Positions 1-7,619 of a stretch of DNA of 35,515 nucleotides are shown one piece after another. The DNA is from an uncultured Bacteroidota bacterium. GTDB taxonomy: Bacteria > Bacteroidota > Bacteroidia > Flavobacteriales > Flavobacteriaceae. The translations under genes were made by a program, and so were the position numbers. The stretch spans positions 1 to 35,515 of the forward strand of contig CAIJXW010000068.1 in the NCBI GenBank assembly GCA_903824755.1. The letters run 5' to 3'. The number at the start of each line of letters is the position of its first letter. The first letter of the stretch is position 1. A model generated the notes under the pieces. The model did not search any database and was not told the DNA's origin. It saw only the letters and a program-made list of their open reading frames with translations.

Positions 1-3
1 TGT

Positions 4-11
4 TAAATTTG
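4..11 (+). promoter_or_regulatory. Candidate -7 box for the NifU-like gene
   Basis: TAAATTTG matches the Bacteroidota -7 consensus TAnnTTTG and ends 17 bases before the ATG at 29. The matching -33 TTG would lie outside the window, so only half of the promoter can be judged. Confidence 0.4.
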
Positions 12-28
12 TAAAAAAAATATTTTTT

Positions 29-928
29 ATGAATAAAATATCCATAATACGGACAAATAACCCCTTAATTATAAAATTTGAATTACAGAATTTTATTACT
101 CAGAGCGAAAACTATGAATTTAAAAATATAGACGAAGCAAAAAATTCCCCCCTAGCAAAAGAGCTTTTTTATCTCCCTTTTGTTAAAACAATTTACATTT
201 CTGGAAATTTTATAGCCATCGAAAGGTATTCTATCGTAGAATGGGAAGATGTCCAAGAAGCCGTTGCCGAACAAATTGAAGCTTTTGTAGAAAATGGCGG
301 ATTGATAATTTTGCCGAATGAAACCAAATCAACCAAAATTCCCGTTACAGTTTATGGAGAAACAACTCCAAATCCTGCCGCACTAAAATTTGTTGTCAGC
401 CGATTACTAACAAAAACAGCGTTCGAATTTAAAAATATTGACGAAACAAAACCTTCGCCTCTAGCCAAAGAATTATTCAAATTCCCTTTCGTAAAAGAAG
501 TTTTTATTGACGAAAACTACATTTCAGTAACAAAATATGAAGTTGCCGATTGGAACGAAATTACCCTAGAAATAAGAACTTTCATCAAGCAATTCATCGA
601 AAATGGCGGTACTGTACTTGACGAAACAGTAGCAATTGACAGCAAAAAACACGACAAACAACAAATCAAAAATTTCGATTCCCTAGACACAACTTCTCAA
701 CAAATCATAAATATTTTGGAAGAATATGTCAAACCAGCAGTTGCTGCCGATGGCGGAAATATTCTTTTTGATTCCTATGACGAATCCGAAAAAAGAGTAA
801 AAGTAGTCCTTCAAGGTGCCTGCAACGGTTGCCCCTCCTCTACTTTCACCCTAAAAAGCGGTATCGAAAATATGCTGAAAGATATGCTAAAAGACGAAAA
901 CATAATTGTCGAAGCAATCAACGGATAG
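29..928 (+). CDS. NifU family Fe-S scaffold/carrier with duplicated Nfu N domain
   Basis: Cytosolic iron-sulfur cluster scaffold or carrier, 299 residues. The C-terminal NifU domain (about 222-299) carries the DGG motif at 241-243 and the cluster-binding CNGC at 265-268. Two Nfu N-type domains precede it. The second (about 105-195) has the classic TPNPAALKF sequence. The first (about 5-92) is a diverged copy with TNNPLIIKF, and both continue with an FKNIDE...SPLAKELF...PFVK pattern, so an internal duplication is clear. Cluster transfer to client apoproteins is known for the family; the role of the extra N domain is not visible here. The gene starts at an ATG in an A-rich leader without a Shine-Dalgarno sequence, which is normal for Flavobacteriia. 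Confidence 0.93.
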   Translation: MNKISIIRTNNPLIIKFELQNFITQSENYEFKNIDEAKNSPLAKELFYLPFVKTIYISGNFIAIERYSIVEWEDVQEAVAEQIEAFVENGGLIILPNETKSTKIPVTVYGETTPNPAALKFVVSRLLTKTAFEFKNIDETKPSPLAKELFKFPFVKEVFIDENYISVTKYEVADWNEITLEIRTFIKQFIENGGTVLDETVAIDSKKHDKQQIKNFDSLDTTSQQIINILEEYVKPAVAADGGNILFDSYDESEKRVKVVLQGACNGCPSSTFTLKSGIENMLKDMLKDENIIVEAING

Positions 929-939
929 TAATTATAAAA

Positions 940-1011
940 ATGAATTTGGCCTTAGCAAGACCCTTTTCACCTCTCGAATTAGAAAAACTCACAAAAATCA
1001 TTTACTTTTAA
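940..1011 (+). CDS. Possible 23-residue small protein after the NifU gene
   Basis: A short ORF begins 11 bases after the NifU stop, behind an A-rich leader like those of the real genes nearby. Its product starts MNLALARPFSPLELEKLTKI, which looks more protein-like than a chance AT-rich ORF. The stop codon abuts the terminator hairpin, so it would be on the NifU transcript. I do not recognise a family. It could equally be an untranslated 3' region or the tail of a lost gene. Confidence 0.25.
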   Translation: MNLALARPFSPLELEKLTKIIYF

Positions 1012-1038
1012 GCGTTTCTTTTTGAGACGCTTTTTTTT
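1011..1038 (+). terminator. Rho-independent terminator after the NifU gene
   Basis: AGCGTTTC pairs with GAGACGCT (eight base pairs, one of them G-T) around a TTTTT loop and runs into eight T residues. It separates the NifU gene from the thioredoxin-domain gene. Confidence 0.75.
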
Positions 1039-1125
1039 GGAGCTAATCCAGCTGTTCGTTGCAATCTTTTTGTTTTTAAAGAAAAAACAAAAAGGATTTC
1101 CACTGCCATCTGGGCTAAAAAACAT
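1036..1125 (+). repeat. Palindromic intergenic repeat, copy A
   Basis: The element runs from TTTGGAGCTA (1036-1045) to GGGCTAAA (1112-1119) and a trailing ACAT. In the middle is a perfect 12-bp stem, 1066-1077 with 1083-1094, with a five-base loop. A second copy with the same ends and a different but equally perfect stem lies at 27420-27511 on the other strand. The element fills the gap up to the start at 1132. It resembles a REP or MITE-like element, and no ORF is inside it. Confidence 0.7.
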
Positions 1126-1131
1126 CTAACC

Positions 1132-3147
1132 ATGAATCAACTTTTTGCCGAAACAAGTCCTTATTTGTTGCAACACGCAAACAACCCCGTGCATTGGAAA
1201 GCATGGAACGAAAACACTTTGGCGAAAGCCAAAAAAGAAAACAAACTAATCATCATCAGCATTGGCTATTCCGCCTGCCATTGGTGCCACGTCATGGAAC
1301 ACGAAAGCTTCGAAAACAATCACGTAGCTTCCGTAATGAACGCCCATTTTATAAACATAAAAGTAGATCGAGAAGAACGTCCAGACCTAGATGCAACCTA
1401 TATGAAAGCCATACAAATCATGACAGGTCGAGGCGGTTGGCCACTAAATGTAGTCGCACTCCCAGACGGCAGACCCATCTGGGGCGGAACCTATTTTCAA
1501 AAAGACGAATGGACAAATACGCTCTCTCAATTGCAAGAAATGTATCTATCACAACCCGAAAAAATGATAGAATATGCAGAGAAATTAGCCCTCGGAATTC
1601 AAAGTCTCCAACCCCTATTTGACAACGATTCACCTCAAATAATGAACCAAGACGCTCTAGTTCCGTTGGTCGAAAAATGGAAGAAAAGTTTCGATTTGGA
1701 CTTCGGAGGAACGGCAAAAGCACCGAAATTTATGATGCCAAATAACCTGCAGTTTCTTCTTCGTTATGCACATCAAAACAAAGACGCTGAAACGCAAAAA
1801 CACGTACATTTAACTCTCAAGAAAATGGCCTTTGGAGGTCTATTTGATACTGTTGGCGGTGGGTTTTCTAGATATTCTGTAGATTTAAAATGGCACATTC
1901 CTCACTTCGAAAAAATGCTCTACGACAATGGCCAACTCGTTTCTCTTTATTCAAATGCCTACAAACTAAGCCCCAATTATTTATATAAAGAGGTGGTAGA
2001 AAAAACGTTAGATTTTGTCATCAATGAATTAACAAATTCAGAGGGCGGATTCTATTGTGCCATTGATGCCGATAGCCTAAATGAAGAACAAAAACTCGTT
2101 GAAGGGGCTTTTTATGTTTGGGAAAAAGAAGAATTACAAAAAATAATAAAAGACGATTTCGATTTGTTTAGCCAGGTTTTTAATATCAATGAATTTGGCT
2201 ATTGGGAAGACAAGAAATATGTACTTATCCAAAATCAAGAATTAGAAACTATTGCAAAAAACAACGCTATCGATTGTTCCAAATTGCAATCAAAAAAGAA
2301 AAATTGGGAAATCCTTCTCTATAACGAACGCAAAAAAAGAAATCGCCCAAGACTTGACGACAAATCATTAACGTCATGGAACGCAATAATGCTAAAAGGT
2401 TTTGTAGATGCCCATAAAGCCTTCGGGACAAAAAAATATTTGGATATTGCTTTAAAAAATGCCCATTTTATACTTGATAATCTTTGGTCAAATGACGGAA
2501 ATCTTTGGCACAATTATAAAAATAAAAAAGCAACAATTAATGGTTATCTTGAAGACTATTGCTTTACAATTGAAGCCTTTATTAGTTTATATGAAGTTAC
2601 TTTGGACGAAAATTGGCTTCATCGGGCAAAACAATTAACCGACTATTGTTTCGACTATTTTTATGATGACCAAATTGAGTTTTTTCGCTTTACTTCCAGA
2701 GATGATGCCCCATTAATTGCCCCACATTTTGAAATTGAAGACAACGTGATTCCCTCATCAAACTCGGTTATGGGAAATAATCTATATCAATTAAGCATCT
2801 ATTTTAATAACAACCACTATCGAACTGTTTGCACAAAAATGGTCCAAAAAATCATTCCGTCAATAGATTACCCTTCCGCTTTTTCAAATTGGCTTTATCT
2901 ATTCATGAACACTTCTGAACGCCAAAAAGAATTGGCTATTTGTGGAAAAAATACATTTGGTTTTATCTCAAAAATAAATTCAAACTATTACCCAAATGTG
3001 ACTCTAGCAGGAACAGAAAAAGAGTCGCAATTGCCTTTTTTGAAAAATCGATTTATAGAAAACGAAACGCTGTTTTATATTTGTCAAGAGCAAACATGCG
3101 AATTGCCAAGTACTAATTTTGATGAAGTTTTAAGGAAAATAACGTAG
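1132..3147 (+). CDS. Thioredoxin-domain protein, DUF255/DsbH type (YyaL/SPATA20-like)
   Basis: A 671-residue cytosolic protein of the family that joins an N-terminal thioredoxin-like domain (DUF255) to an (alpha/alpha)6-barrel resembling N-acylglucosamine epimerases. Motifs seen are [14 protein letters not shown] near the start, the redox pair C49-H-W-C52 followed by [11 protein letters not shown], and GGWPLNV. The barrel part includes [17 protein letters not shown], typical of the family. Length is normal and there is no signal peptide. The biochemical role of the family is unsettled; a redox function is suggested only by the CHWC motif. It stands alone on the plus strand, behind repeat copy A, and converges on tsaB with a 23-base gap and no obvious shared terminator. 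Confidence 0.9.
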   Translation: MNQLFAETSPYLLQHANNPVHWKAWNENTLAKAKKENKLIIISIGYSACHWCHVMEHESFENNHVASVMNAHFINIKVDREERPDLDATYMKAIQIMTGRGGWPLNVVALPDGRPIWGGTYFQKDEWTNTLSQLQEMYLSQPEKMIEYAEKLALGIQSLQPLFDNDSPQIMNQDALVPLVEKWKKSFDLDFGGTAKAPKFMMPNNLQFLLRYAHQNKDAETQKHVHLTLKKMAFGGLFDTVGGGFSRYSVDLKWHIPHFEKMLYDNGQLVSLYSNAYKLSPNYLYKEVVEKTLDFVINELTNSEGGFYCAIDADSLNEEQKLVEGAFYVWEKEELQKIIKDDFDLFSQVFNINEFGYWEDKKYVLIQNQELETIAKNNAIDCSKLQSKKKNWEILLYNERKKRNRPRLDDKSLTSWNAIMLKGFVDAHKAFGTKKYLDIALKNAHFILDNLWSNDGNLWHNYKNKKATINGYLEDYCFTIEAFISLYEVTLDENWLHRAKQLTDYCFDYFYDDQIEFFRFTSRDDAPLIAPHFEIEDNVIPSSNSVMGNNLYQLSIYFNNNHYRTVCTKMVQKIIPSIDYPSAFSNWLYLFMNTSERQKELAICGKNTFGFISKINSNYYPNVTLAGTEKESQLPFLKNRFIENETLFYICQEQTCELPSTNFDEVLRKIT

Positions 3148-3170
3148 AGAAAAGAGTAGTTTTAATTTAT

Positions 3171-3842
3171 TTATTTTTTGGCGGGAGCCGAAATTAAAAA
3201 GTCTTTCAGATAATAAGGTTCAAAGTAGGCCACGTCTTCAAAGTCGTTATTTTTCCATTTTTGATAACTCAAAGCACCCATTTCTTGAGCTGATGGGTAA
3301 ACAATATCATCATGAAAAACAAAATTTGGAGCGGTCAAAACCGTTTTTGCTTTCTCCAAGCAATCGCCCAAAAAATGAATCGTTTCTTGGCTTTCGCCAA
3401 AGGAATTTTCGTCAATTATTTGTGCTTGAACTTCCCGAATTTTTTGGTTTTCGGAATTAAAAATAGCACTATACACTTCCATTCTCCGAGCATCAATCAT
3501 CGGAACAATTAAACCATTAGAAATAGTGAGTTTGGAAGCCAAAACCTGCAAAGTATCAACAGAAATCAAAGGAATATCCATCGCAAAACACAATCCCTTG
3601 GCCGCCGAAACGCCAATACGCAAACCCGTATAAGAACCTGGCCCCTGACTTACGGCAACTGCACACAAATCCTTAGGAGTTATTTGCAATTCCTGCAAAC
3701 ATTCTTCTATAAAAACATGTAATTTTTCGGCATGAGAATAGCCTGCTTCAGCCATTTCTTTATACAAAACTATTGCTCCATCTTTTGACAAAGCAACAGA
3801 GCAATTTTTTGTAGCGGTTTCTATGTTGAGAATATAGGCCAA
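3171..3842 (-). CDS. tsaB: TsaB, partner subunit for tRNA t6A37 threonylcarbamoyl transfer
   Basis: TsaB pairs with TsaD to install threonylcarbamoyl-adenosine at position 37 of ANN-decoding tRNAs; it is an ASKHA-fold protein without its own catalytic site. The N-terminal AYILNIETATKNCSVAL and the GPGSYTGLRIG motif are diagnostic. I start it at the TTG at 3842, giving 223 residues and the standard N-terminus. A GTG at 3896 is also in frame but would add 18 lysine-rich residues that fit no family member and would overlap the upstream adaptor gene; the TTG begins 22 bases after that gene stops. It is the last gene of the TolC-adaptor cluster and probably shares its transcript, without any functional link I can see. 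Confidence 0.93.
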   Translation of the reverse strand: MAYILNIETATKNCSVALSKDGAIVLYKEMAEAGYSHAEKLHVFIEECLQELQITPKDLCAVAVSQGPGSYTGLRIGVSAAKGLCFAMDIPLISVDTLQVLASKLTISNGLIVPMIDARRMEVYSAIFNSENQKIREVQAQIIDENSFGESQETIHFLGDCLEKAKTVLTAPNFVFHDDIVYPSAQEMGALSYQKWKNNDFEDVAYFEPYYLKDFLISAPAKK

Positions 3843-3864
3843 AAAATAAAAATTATACGTTAGA

Positions 3865-5166
3865 TTATTTTTCTTTTTTCTTTTTTGAATCGGCACTCAC
3901 AACAATTTTGTCGCCAGAATTTAATTCTTTTGAAACTGTCGTGTAGGGTCCAATAATAATTATGTCGCCTTTTTTTAGTCCCGAAAGCACCTCGATATTA
4001 GTATCGTCTTGTATTCCCGTTTTTATAATTCTAATTTTTGCTTTATCTCCTACTTTCACAAAAACGCATTCTAGTTTTTTGTCTCCTATAAAAACAGTGC
4101 CTTCTGAGGTTTCATCTTCGGTTTCCATTTTCATTTTTGAGGTAGATGTAGTGTCCGATTTTACGACAACCGAACTTATAGGAACTCCCAAAACCATTTC
4201 TTTTCTTGTCGTAATAATATCAACTGTTGCCGTCATTCCTGGACGAAACGGAGAATAATTACTAGCTTTTCCTTCTAATAAATCCATATAGGATTCTTTT
4301 AAAATTCTAACTTTAACTTTAAAATTGGTCACTTGATCCGCAGTCAATGCTGTGCTGGCCGAGTTTGAAATACTGGTTACAATTCCTTTAAATTCTTTCT
4401 TCAAATAGGCATCAACTTCAACTTTTGCCGAATCGCCAACGTTTATTTTTACAATATCATTTTCGTTCACATCAACTTCAACCTCCATATTATTCAGGTT
4501 GGCAACCCGAAGCAATTCTGTTCCAGCCATTTGTTGAGTTCCCAAAACGCGCTCGCCCAATTCCACATTCAATAGCGAAATTGTTCCTGATTCTGGCGAA
4601 TAAATAGACGTTCGTCCTAAATTATCTTTGGCCTCATTGACTGTTGCCGAGGCACTTTGCACATTATAATAGGCCGATTCTTTGGTGGCTTTTGCAACTT
4701 CAAACGCAGCAATCGCTTTGTCCCAATCCGATTTTGAAATTATTCCTTTTTCAAAAAGAATTTTGTTCCGATCATAATTTGCTTTTGATTCTTTATAGGA
4801 GGCATCTGCCTGACTCAATCCTGCTTTTGTTCCAGACAAATTTGATACGGTTCGTTTATAGCCAGACGTATATAAATCTGGATTTATTTTCACTAACAAA
4901 TCTCCTTTTTTTACTGCTTGCCCTTCTTTTACTCGCAAATCAATTATCTCTCCCGAAACTTCCGAAGATATTTTTACTTCAATTTCTGGTTGAATTTTTC
5001 CTGTTGCCGAAACGGTTTCCACAATGGTCATTTCTTTCACATTTGCCACTTCAACATCGGTTCCTTTGTCTTTTTTACCTATTACTCCTGTTTTTGACAA
5101 GACTAATAATGCAACGATTAAAACTACTGCCGACCCTACTATAATATAAACTGTTTTTTTTGACAT
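3865..5166 (-). CDS. Periplasmic adaptor (HlyD/MacA-type membrane fusion protein)
   Basis: A 433-residue membrane fusion protein of tripartite efflux. One N-terminal membrane anchor (about 5-27) precedes the first barrel/lipoyl half (VSATGKIQPEIEVKISSEVS, then GEIIDLRVKEGQAVKKGDLL), an alpha-helical hairpin (about 100-180), the second lipoyl half with YSPESGTISLLNVELGERV, and beta-barrel and membrane-proximal domains. The last residues are lysine-rich. It begins two bases after the TolC-type gene stops, so the two are co-transcribed. The usual inner-membrane pump (MacB-type ABC or RND) is absent between or next to them, so a distant pump gene or a shared pump must be assumed. The substrate cannot be told from sequence. 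Confidence 0.9.
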   Translation of the reverse strand: MSKKTVYIIVGSAVVLIVALLVLSKTGVIGKKDKGTDVEVANVKEMTIVETVSATGKIQPEIEVKISSEVSGEIIDLRVKEGQAVKKGDLLVKINPDLYTSGYKRTVSNLSGTKAGLSQADASYKESKANYDRNKILFEKGIISKSDWDKAIAAFEVAKATKESAYYNVQSASATVNEAKDNLGRTSIYSPESGTISLLNVELGERVLGTQQMAGTELLRVANLNNMEVEVDVNENDIVKINVGDSAKVEVDAYLKKEFKGIVTSISNSASTALTADQVTNFKVKVRILKESYMDLLEGKASNYSPFRPGMTATVDIITTRKEMVLGVPISSVVVKSDTTSTSKMKMETEDETSEGTVFIGDKKLECVFVKVGDKAKIRIIKTGIQDDTNIEVLSGLKKGDIIIIGPYTTVSKELNSGDKIVVSADSKKKKEK

Positions 5167-5168
5167 AA

Positions 5169-6545
5169 TTATTGTTTTTGTATAATTGGAATTCCAAAAT
5201 AGAATTCTAAAACTTTGATTTTAAAGATATAGTCATATTTTGTTCTGATAACTTCTGATTTGGCATTCGCCAAAAGTGTTTGCGATTGATTAAAATCGAA
5301 GGCGTTCATCATGCCTACATCATATTTTTCTTTCGCATAATTGAACGCTTCTTGTCTTGCCTCTAATGCAGTAATTGCCGATTCATGTGCTTTTACAGCT
5401 CCTTTTGCATCGGTGAAAGCCGTAAAAATATTGCGTTCCAAATCCAGTTCTTGTTGGCTAAATGCTAATTTTGATTGTTCTAGAGCAATTTTGGATAACG
5501 TTACATTATTTTTTGCTGAGAATCCGTTAAAGATTGGAATTGTCAATTGGAGCCCAAATGAATGACCTTTGTTTGTATCAAATTGGTTTAAAACAGGAAG
5601 TGCAGGTGCAAAACTCGGATTTCCTAAGGCGTCAAATATAATTCTATCAGAATATGCCGCTCTAGTATTCAAACTATAAAAACCTTGAATCGAAGGCTGG
5701 TAAGCTCCTTTTGCGATTTTAACATCTCTTTCGGCAATATCTAAATTGGTTTTGGCAATCTTTAATTCTACCCGCTCTTCTTTTGCTTTTTGATATACTG
5801 CCGATGGTGTTTGCATTAAAATTGCGTTGTCTTTCTGAACATAATCCATTTCGGAAATATCAAAATCGGCAAAATCTTTAAATTGTAATAGTTGTGCCAA
5901 ACTCAATTTGGAAATTAGCAATGCATTTTCGGCAGCTACAATCGACTGATTATTGGTGGCAACCGTAGCTTTTATATCCAATAAATCGCCACGAGGCACC
6001 ACGCCTGCATTCACTAATTCTTGCGATCGAAGCAATTGTTTCTCATTATTGGCGAGTTGTTCTTTTTGAACTTTTAGATTTTCTTTATTAAAAAGTACTT
6101 GCAAAAAGGCATTTGCTACATTCAACGAAACATCCTCTTTTATTTTGGACAATTGATATTGTGCTGCTAGAATTGAAAGATTGGCTTTTCGGAGACGGTT
6201 TTGATTTTGCATTCCGTTATAGATTGCCACGTTAGAACTTATTCCTGCCGAAGTAAATTGTGTCGTTTGATTTTCTAATAATCCCGTTGTAATGTTTTGG
6301 TTCAAACCAATATTCCACGAGTGGCTGCCATTTGCATTTAGAGAAGGGAGAAAATTTCCGATTGCACTCTTCTTCTGAATGGCTGCACTTTCGGTTTCTA
6401 GCTCTGATTGTTGGATAGAAATATTGTTTTTGATAGCATAATCAACACATTCTGACAGCGTCCATTTTTTGGATTGAGCTTGAGAAAGTAAACTTAAGAA
6501 AAGAAAAAAGGCAAATAATAATAGCGTAATCTTATTTTTTCTCAT
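5169..6545 (-). CDS. TolC family outer-membrane efflux protein
   Basis: A 458-residue outer-membrane channel protein. The signal peptide (about 1-23, ending SQAQS) is followed by the family opening W-T-L-S-E-C-V-D-Y-A and two structural repeats with long amphipathic helices (about 45-215 and 250-450); QEAFNYAKEKYDVGMMNAFD near the end is typical of TolC-type proteins. It would form a trimer that docks on the adaptor encoded directly downstream. It is the first gene of the minus-strand cluster, with a candidate -7 box about 40 bases upstream. No pump gene is present nearby. Confidence 0.92.
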   Translation of the reverse strand: MRKNKITLLLFAFFLFLSLLSQAQSKKWTLSECVDYAIKNNISIQQSELETESAAIQKKSAIGNFLPSLNANGSHSWNIGLNQNITTGLLENQTTQFTSAGISSNVAIYNGMQNQNRLRKANLSILAAQYQLSKIKEDVSLNVANAFLQVLFNKENLKVQKEQLANNEKQLLRSQELVNAGVVPRGDLLDIKATVATNNQSIVAAENALLISKLSLAQLLQFKDFADFDISEMDYVQKDNAILMQTPSAVYQKAKEERVELKIAKTNLDIAERDVKIAKGAYQPSIQGFYSLNTRAAYSDRIIFDALGNPSFAPALPVLNQFDTNKGHSFGLQLTIPIFNGFSAKNNVTLSKIALEQSKLAFSQQELDLERNIFTAFTDAKGAVKAHESAITALEARQEAFNYAKEKYDVGMMNAFDFNQSQTLLANAKSEVIRTKYDYIFKIKVLEFYFGIPIIQKQ

Positions 6546-6583
6546 AATAATTTAAAGCATCAAAGAATTAAGTTAAATTTATA

Positions 6584-6591
6584 CAAAAATA
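6584..6591 (-). promoter_or_regulatory. Candidate -7 box for the TolC-adaptor-tsaB cluster
   Basis: Read on the minus strand, TATTTTTG fits TAnnTTTG and lies 38 bases before the ATG at 6545. No convincing -33 TTG sits 19-21 bases further upstream, and the region is very AT-rich, so this is weak. Confidence 0.3.
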
Positions 6592-6645
6592 AGTTTTTTG
6601 CTTTACGAATTTAACCTTTTTAACTAAAATTTATAAGACATTTCT

Positions 6646-6840
6646 TTATAATTTATAATTAACTGAAAATAGTAACACTCTTGGCAATACAAAAGTGGTT
6701 CTTTCGGTAATTATATAATCTGAAAACGAATAATCGTTTTTTACTTTGTTGTCAAGTAGATTATTAGCTAAAAGCTCAAAACTAAAAAGACTATTTTTCT
6801 TTTGAAATCGTAAACTAATATTGGTAATATTATAATAATG
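6646..6840 (-). pseudogene. Remnant: last 64 codons of a TonB-receptor-like beta-barrel
   Basis: On the minus strand, 64 codons run without a stop and end at the TAA at 6648-6646. The product reads like the end of an outer-membrane barrel: alternating strands, FELLANNLLDNKVKNDYSFS, then TERTTFVLPRVLLFSVNYKL, with the aromatic C-terminal strand typical of TonB-dependent receptors and related flavobacterial barrels. There is no start codon, and just upstream the frame is closed by several stops, so roughly 90 percent or more of a receptor gene is gone. The exact receptor subfamily is my inference. Confidence 0.6.
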
Positions 6841-6973
6841 GAATTAACTATTGAATTTTAAAAACTACTAAACCTAAATTTTCTAAATTTATAATTTGTA
6901 ATTTTTAAAATTAAACATTAATTGTTTATACAAAGTTGTTTCTCGAGAACAATTTTGATACTGCAAAAAAAAC

Positions 6974-7293
6974 TTATATATTTTCTTCGTCAAGTATGGT
7001 TTTCCAAGTGTATTTAAGCTCTAAAAGAAATGGTTTTGAATAATAAAAACTATTGTTTTTTTTTGAATATTTGATTGGTGCATCGTGTTCTTTCAAAACA
7101 TCAAGCAAATTATATAGGTTGCTTCTGCTAATATTTAATTTATTAGCAAATTCTAGGGAATTCCTGTTTTTTCTTCAAGAATTAGTTGGTTTGCTTTATT
7201 GATTCTTAAGGCTTGTTTATCGAAATTCATTATATCGTTATAAATGGTTTGTTGCTGCTTGGATTCGTTTCCCCAATTAAGGGTATTTATCAT
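6974..7293 (-). pseudogene. Frameshifted small helix-turn-helix protein
   Basis: On the minus strand an ATG at 7293 opens a frame (MINTLNWGNESKQQQTIYND...) that reaches a TAG at 7155-7153. A second frame, shifted by -1, continues without interruption to the TAA at 6976-6974 and contains SLEFANKLNISRSNLYNLLD, a clear helix-turn-helix, then an APIKYSKKNNSFYY wing. The frames meet at a run of six A residues (7172-7167); seven would restore one protein of about 106 residues. A DNA-binding regulator of this small Bacteroidota type is likely. Either the gene is broken by a one-base deletion, or the run is a sequencing error or a slippage site. It lies just upstream of, and on the same strand as, the barrel remnant. 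Confidence 0.65.
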
Positions 7294-7619
7294 CTATACT
7301 ATAATTAGTTAATTGTTGCAATATGAAAAACACAAAATAATATTTAGCTAACTATCAAAAAATAAACAATATAAATTTTTATGGCAAATTGATTATATCT
7401 ACTTCGGTAATGAATAAAAAGGGGATTTATAAAAATTAATTTTTGGTTTTTATATCTAATAGGTCAAACTTACGAAAGAATAATTTTATTGAAAAAATAT
7501 TAAAATCTTTATCGAAGGTATAAATACAAATATAGCTTTTAAATCCGCTTTAAAATAAATTTAAAACTATCTTTCATAGTATTTCTTAATAATTAAATAA
7601 CTAAAATTTTAGTATATAA
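7294..7619. other. AT-rich intergenic region without a gene
   Basis: No ORF of credible length or composition on either strand. It must hold the promoters of the divergent frameshifted regulator gene (minus) and the DUF4403 gene (plus). On the minus strand TATATTTG at 7534-7527 fits a -7 box. On the plus strand only a near match, TATCTTTC, is seen about 45 bases before the start at 7620. A perfect 14-bp palindrome ACTAAAATTTTAGT is at 7600-7613, seven bases before that start, and could be an operator or chance in AT-rich DNA. Confidence 0.5.

Noticed and set aside
4644..5144. Long leucine-rich ORF on the plus strand opposite the adaptor gene
   Set aside because: It is the mirror frame of a well-supported adaptor gene; its Leu/Pro-rich product is an artefact of the complementary codons.
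6841..6973. Tiny minus-strand ORF starting MFNFKNYKL between the two decayed genes
   Set aside because: Only nine codons in very AT-rich sequence; it may be the former receptor start but cannot be supported.
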